64,000 bases of DNA from Microbulbifer sp. TB1203 (GTDB lineage Bacteria > Pseudomonadota > Gammaproteobacteria > Pseudomonadales > Cellvibrionaceae): NCBI RefSeq assembly GCF_030997045.1, contig NZ_CP116899.1:3620001-3684000 (forward strand), written 5' to 3'. The notes under the pieces are model-generated. The model searched no databases and was not told the DNA's origin. It worked only from the letters and a program-made list of their open reading frames with translations. Shown here one piece after another: positions 60,727-64,000 of this stretch; within the stretch, counting starts at the first letter, position 1, and every line of letters starts with the position of its first letter. Made by a program: the position numbers and the translations under genes.

Positions 60727-61208
60727 TCGGAGGCGGAGTGCCAAGCCATTTTCTGTAGCTCCTTACCACTATTTCCATTTAATGTGCCGGCTTCTTCTAA
60801 GGCTTTGAACCCAATTTTCGAATATAGGCTGCATGCCGCCTCATTAGTTGGAGATACGTTCAGTACAACGTTTACAAACCCTTCAGACTGAGCGTGGCGG
60901 AGCAACGCTTTGACAAGACTGCTACCGACTCCACACCCTCTATTCGTGGGGTTTACCCACATTGAAACTAGCTCGTACTCTCCATCAGCGTAAACCCCAC
61001 CAATTAACCCGATGTCGTCGCCATTACAACGCGCAAGTAAAAATTTTAACCCGCTCTCCCCGGATGCGATTGATTTCCATTTTTCTGCAGAAAGTTCTTT
61101 CGCTTCCTCATATGTGATACCAAATGCATCAGGTGAATCACGAAGTGACTCTAAACGAATATCTTTTAATGACTCCCAATCATTTTCTCCAATTGGCACG
61201 ACTTTCAT
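60720..61208 (-). CDS. GNAT-family N-acetyltransferase
   Basis: This 162-residue acetyltransferase has the acetyl-CoA motif A TNRGCGVGSSLVKALLRHA near residue 92 and the motif B region VVLNVSPTNEAACSLYSKIG. It uses acetyl-CoA to modify an unknown amine. The stop codon lies in the inverse core of the downstream attC, showing that it is a cassette gene. Confidence 0.88.
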   Translation of the reverse strand: MKVVPIGENDWESLKDIRLESLRDSPDAFGITYEEAKELSAEKWKSIASGESGLKFLLARCNGDDIGLIGGVYADGEYELVSMWVNPTNRGCGVGSSLVKALLRHAQSEGFVNVVLNVSPTNEAACSLYSKIGFKALEEAGTLNGNSGKELQKMAWHSASEP

Positions 61209-61226
61209 AGGTTTGGAGCCCTAACG

Positions 61227-61390
61227 AGGCTGTAGAAAAACTCCAGCCCCTTCCTTCTGGTTGTATTTTGCCCAGCAAATCGCGTTCCTACGTGAATTCT
61301 GGTCCTGTTTGCATGGTGAAAAGCATTTCAGAGCACTCTCCGCACGAAAAATTTGCCACTTCAAGAAGTGCTCGAGTTTTTCTACAGCCT
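61227..61390 (-). mobile_element. 164-bp attC-associated MITE, copy B
   Basis: Identical in plan to copy A, but one T is missing from a TTTT run. It lies with its AGGCTGTAG end next to CTAACG, 18 bp upstream of the GNAT gene, and its other end next to GAACGCCCAC. CGTT again flanks both ends on the minus strand. Confidence 0.9.
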
Positions 61391-61503
61391 GAACGCCCAC
61401 AACAGGGGCCAAACGGAGTGGAGCTAATTTGCGGTAAAGTGAGCGAAGCGAACTGCAAATTGGCGAAGCGTAGTTTGGTCCCTTGCTTGTGATTGTTATG
61501 CAT
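61391..61503 (-). other. attC site of the 110-aa cassette
   Basis: On the minus strand the stop TAA of the 110-aa gene lies in GCATAACAATCACAAGCAAG. An imperfect stem pairs GGGACCAAACTACGC with GTTTGGCCCCTGTTGTG and encloses TTCGCTTCGCTC. The distal arm ends GGGCGTT, where MITE B begins; the core is completed beyond it as CGTTAGGG. Confidence 0.75.
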
Positions 61504-61828
61504 TTTTACCGTCATTTAATGTCATGTCTGCTACACATGTATGGTATTTAATAGTGAACCAATTGCAAAAGTTCTCGTAAGTCATTTCTTTTGGCCATTT
61601 TTCTTCGGAAATATGGTTTCCTAGTTCTTCTACAAATATAGGTTTAAAGTGCTTTTCTATAGCGTCTCCCTGGCAATTCTGATCTTCAACCTCAATCAAA
61701 TATGCGCCAGGATCGCTATTGAGATGATCTAAGGTCCATCTATGTAAACGTGGCTCGACAGAAATCAGCCAATCAAGGAAAGCCTGTTTTCCGTAGATCG
61801 TTACAAGATTCTTTTCTAAGTACTTCAT
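61496..61828 (-). CDS. Cassette-encoded 110-aa protein
   Basis: This hypothetical protein starts KYLEKNLVTIYGKQAFLDWL, with a GAAGGTAGCT ribosome binding site before the ATG at 61828. It is acidic and rich in aromatic residues (LHRWTLDHL, ENFCNWFTIKYH). No family recognised. The longer frame begins inside MITE C and is not used. The stop codon lies in the attC inverse core. Confidence 0.6.
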   Translation of the reverse strand: MKYLEKNLVTIYGKQAFLDWLISVEPRLHRWTLDHLNSDPGAYLIEVEDQNCQGDAIEKHFKPIFVEELGNHISEEKWPKEMTYENFCNWFTIKYHTCVADMTLNDGKNA

Positions 61829-61848
61829 AGCTACCTTCGTGCATAACG

Positions 61849-62013
61849 AGGCTGTAGAAAAACTCCAGCCCCTTCCTTCTGGTTGTATTTTGCCCAGCAA
61901 ATCGCGTTCCTACGTGAATTCTGGTCCTGTTTTGCATGGTGAAAAGCATTTCAGAGCACTCTCCGCACGAAAAATTTGCCACTTCAAGAAGTGCTCGAGT
62001 TTTTCTACAGCCT
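61849..62013 (-). mobile_element. 165-bp attC-associated MITE, copy C
   Basis: Matches copy A base for base as far as read. Its AGGCTG end follows GCATAACG, 20 bp upstream of the 110-aa gene, and its other end joins GAACGCTCGC. CGTT flanks both ends on the minus strand. The near identity of all three copies shows recent spread or recent duplication with their cassettes. Confidence 0.9.
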
Positions 62014-62085
62014 GAACGCTCGCAACAGCGGAAAATTGGGAGCGCAGCGAGTAATTTTTCCGACTGCTTGCGCTTGTTATACGTT
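62014..62085 (-). other. attC site after the ATPase gene
   Basis: On the minus strand GTATAACAAGCGCAAGCAGT is followed by a stem in which CGGAAAAATTA pairs with AATTTTCCG around CTCGCTGCGCTCCC. The distal arm GTTGCGAGCGTT runs into MITE C; the core is completed beyond it as CGTTATGC. Confidence 0.7.
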
Positions 62086-62179
62086 ACCTGCATCAACTTC
62101 GCTAAATCCAATTTTGGTCAATAGCGGACATTTTGATTTTCCCTCAGGCTTAAGGACTTTTACCCATATATTCTATTTG

Positions 62180-64000
62180 TTATTCAAGGGCATCAATCAG
62201 TATTTTTAGGTCTTTGTATAGTCTATAAAGGTGCCCAGGTGACATATCGAGAATGGGCTCAAACATGAACGAATTAATATGGATATTCTCCGGAGTCATC
62301 AGATTGACTTGATCAAGTGTTGCTATTACGTCTTCTTCTGACCCAAAGCTACCCGCAAACTCATCAAACAGAACACGGGTTTGATTGGATGAAGGCTCCT
62401 CCCAGTCCGGGTTGTTTAAGCGCTTAAGCATATATTCCTCTGCCATCAGCCGAATAGCCATTGCGAGAATTATTTTTTCCTCTAAATCAATATGGTCTGC
62501 TTCCACTGAAACTATATCTATTGAAACTGCCTGTATCTTATCCAATACAATTACATCGTTATCGTGGGCAAAGGCTGGTAGATTCTGCAGAATATGGCCA
62601 TAGTCACTGATCACATCTCTAAATGTCTTTGACTTAGAGTTTGATTTTATATGAAGAACCTCTGTAAGTGATTCAAAGACTGCATCTTGGCCGCTGTAAT
62701 CAGCTAGGTTTCTCACAAAGGGAATACAGGCTAGAAACATTCGCTCGTTATTTCCCATATGATCCCGCCAGTATGCAAATACATCCTTTTGATATTTCTC
62801 GACTCTCAAATCGATAGTCTCTGCTCCTCTGGAGCCTACCAGTCGTTTATTTCGTTGCAAACCAAGACGACTGGAAATAGTCCGGTGAAAATCAAAGTTG
62901 TGAGTCAAAAATAAAAAATAGAATTCGTCCCTCTGTGAAAGATCTCGCAAGTACTCCACGATAGCGTATTTATTACGGTAGTCGAATGAATCTGCAATAT
63001 CATCGACGATAAAAAGAGTTTCTTCGTTAGATGCCTTTCTTGTTTCTATCTCAAACAATAGGTTCAGGATATAAAGCGCACGCCTTTCACCTTGGCTCAA
63101 AACAGAAAGCAGGGTCTTTTCATCCACTTCGTCTGAAGATTCACGGTCAGAAAACGAAAAAACCTTGACTGGCTCAGCACCTTTAAGAATTACCTCAGCT
63201 TGATTGCCTATTGAAACATTGAAGGGGACATCAAACCTGCGATTAAATATGTCTATCACTTTTTTCCACTGAGTTTCCTCCTCTTTTGCCGAAGCAATCA
63301 ACTGCTCAAGTACATCTTTCGTGCTCTGTGAGCATTTTAAAAACTCCTTCAACTCATCCCCGCATGACCGAAGATATGAATACCAGAGCTTTTTTCTAAG
63401 TATTTCTAAATCACTTAAATCTGCTAGCAGCTCTTTATTATCCTCAACAAGCGCTCTCAGCCTCTTTGTATCTACATTTCCCAGTGATTTATCCACAGCT
63501 TCAAAGCGCTTTTTTAAATCTTTATCTGCAAGTATCTTTTCGTGCTCTTGCTGGAAGGTTTTATCTAGCTCTTCATGTGTTGTTATAACTTTAGATGAAG
63601 CACCATTTTCTAAGGTGACAGAGTGCCCTGCGGTATAAAATCCTGAATCATTGAGTCCCTTGCAAACAGAGGAAGCGCCTTGGTGATTAAATGTTCGACA
63701 TAGAATAGGGGATTCATCAACGAGTCTATTGTAAAGATCGACATACTCTGTCAATGATTCTTGAAAATCATTTTTCGTAAGAACTTTGAGTGTATTTGGA
63801 TTAAACACCTCTGCATATTTAACCCCGTCTAAGTGGTCAACAGCCATCTCCTCATCCAATAGATTCTGGATCTTTTCAGGAAAGTCTCCTTCACTCGCTC
63901 CTAGGTCGGACATCAATATTAGATCAGGCGTCTCTGTCCGACTGCTAATTCCGGATAACTTCTTCAGTTCATCTGTTAAGGTTTTCCGTGTTTTTATAAG
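62180..64000 (-). CDS. Large ABC/SMC-like ATPase, 5' end off the window
   Basis: The frame is open to the right edge (607 codons seen). Late ATPase motifs are clear: the signature SVLSQGERRALYILNLLFEI and the Walker B LFIVDDIADSFDYRNKY, with LFLTHNFDFHRTI as the switch region. The Walker A loop must lie further right. The middle is a charged coiled-coil-like region (EELDKTFQQEHEKILADKDL). This layout is like AAA_13/RloC/PrrC-type ATPases, some of which act in phage defence. It is followed by an attC-like site; whether it is a mobile cassette or the chromosomal neighbour is not settled. Confidence 0.75.
   Translation of the reverse strand, partial: LIKTRKTLTDELKKLSGISSRTETPDLILMSDLGASEGDFPEKIQNLLDEEMAVDHLDGVKYAEVFNPNTLKVLTKNDFQESLTEYVDLYNRLVDESPILCRTFNHQGASSVCKGLNDSGFYTAGHSVTLENGASSKVITTHEELDKTFQQEHEKILADKDLKKRFEAVDKSLGNVDTKRLRALVEDNKELLADLSDLEILRKKLWYSYLRSCGDELKEFLKCSQSTKDVLEQLIASAKEEETQWKKVIDIFNRRFDVPFNVSIGNQAEVILKGAEPVKVFSFSDRESSDEVDEKTLLSVLSQGERRALYILNLLFEIETRKASNEETLFIVDDIADSFDYRNKYAIVEYLRDLSQRDEFYFLFLTHNFDFHRTISSRLGLQRNKRLVGSRGAETIDLRVEKYQKDVFAYWRDHMGNNERMFLACIPFVRNLADYSGQDAVFESLTEVLHIKSNSKSKTFRDVISDYGHILQNLPAFAHDNDVIVLDKIQAVSIDIVSVEADHIDLEEKIILAMAIRLMAEEYMLKRLNNPDWEEPSSNQTRVLFDEFAGSFGSEEDVIATLDQVNLMTPENIHINSFMFEPILDMSPGHLYRLYKDLKILIDALE

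Larger units (their letters stand above)
54205..64000 (-). mobile_element. Integron gene-cassette array (partial)
   Basis: From about 54.2 kb the sequence is AT-richer and holds short unrelated minus-strand genes, each followed by a palindromic site with TAAC/GTTA cores typical of attC. Stop codons fall in the inverse core of several (60720, 61496 and 55392). Cassettes seen, in transcription order: a large ATPase, a 110-aa protein, a GNAT, a 185-aa protein, an 88-aa protein behind a twintron, a PTP with a 30-aa frame, and a 166-aa membrane protein. No integrase lies in the window; it should lie to the right. Confidence 0.75.

Overview
The window reads as chromosome of a GC-rich marine-type gammaproteobacterium, most likely in the Cellvibrionales and close to Microbulbifer. 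This is inferred from several signs: the Pseudomonas-like order of the cox cluster and of the pyc locus, a class II ribonucleotide reductase, two large TonB-dependent receptors, a secreted lipoprotein with a long polyserine linker (typical of Saccharophagus, Cellvibrio and Microbulbifer), and a two-Ku/LigD end-joining operon. No rRNA, tRNA or CRISPR array was seen.

Layout. 0-4 kb: a partial LysR regulator divergent from the two-subunit pyruvate carboxylase genes. 4-9.4 kb: an operon for a phosphoribosyltransferase, an alpha/beta hydrolase, a PRPP-synthetase-like enzyme and B12-dependent ribonucleotide reductase, with a kinase-like gene divergent from it. Two 9-codon minigenes made by a 26-bp tandem duplication join the first two operon genes. 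9.5-15.3 kb: polA and a divergent zinc uptake locus (znuA / znuCB). 15.8-18.4 kb: a frameshifted TonB receptor. 18.5-26.6 kb: small metabolic and accessory genes (hydrolase, GST, Svx/AvrXca-like protein, DUF1294, a yeast-type cytosine deaminase, SRPBCC, P-loop kinase, VOC, CPBP protease). 26.6-36 kb: the complete aa3/caa3 cytochrome c oxidase structural and assembly cluster. 36-41.3 kb: a frameshifted MATE gene, a conserved hypothetical gene and a second TonB receptor. 41.8-46.5 kb: LigD, an eight-cysteine mini-protein, Ku and Ku. 46.9-54 kb: YheV, oligopeptidase A, gamma carbonic anhydrase, LysR, an AhpD-like protein and a divergent argP/argO pair.

From about 54.2 kb to the right edge the composition becomes AT-rich and the organisation changes to an integron gene-cassette array. 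Short, mostly unrelated minus-strand genes are each followed by a palindromic attC-like site, and in three of them the stop codon lies in the attC inverse core. Two features stand out. A 165-bp terminal-inverted-repeat element (MITE) sits at the same position in three attC sites. A twintron lies beside another attC: an 1869-nt group II intron has inserted into the YADD codons of the reverse transcriptase of an outer group II intron, and removing it exactly restores a 443-aa reading frame. The array ends at its right in a large ABC-type ATPase that runs off the window; cassette orientation predicts that the integrase gene lies further right.

Several dispersed palindromes (a GTAGGAGCGG REP-like family, a 180-bp inverted-repeat element at 15.3 kb and an inverted-repeat element at 46.7 kb) punctuate the core. 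Two, perhaps three, single-base frameshifts break otherwise intact genes; they could be real mutations or assembly indels.
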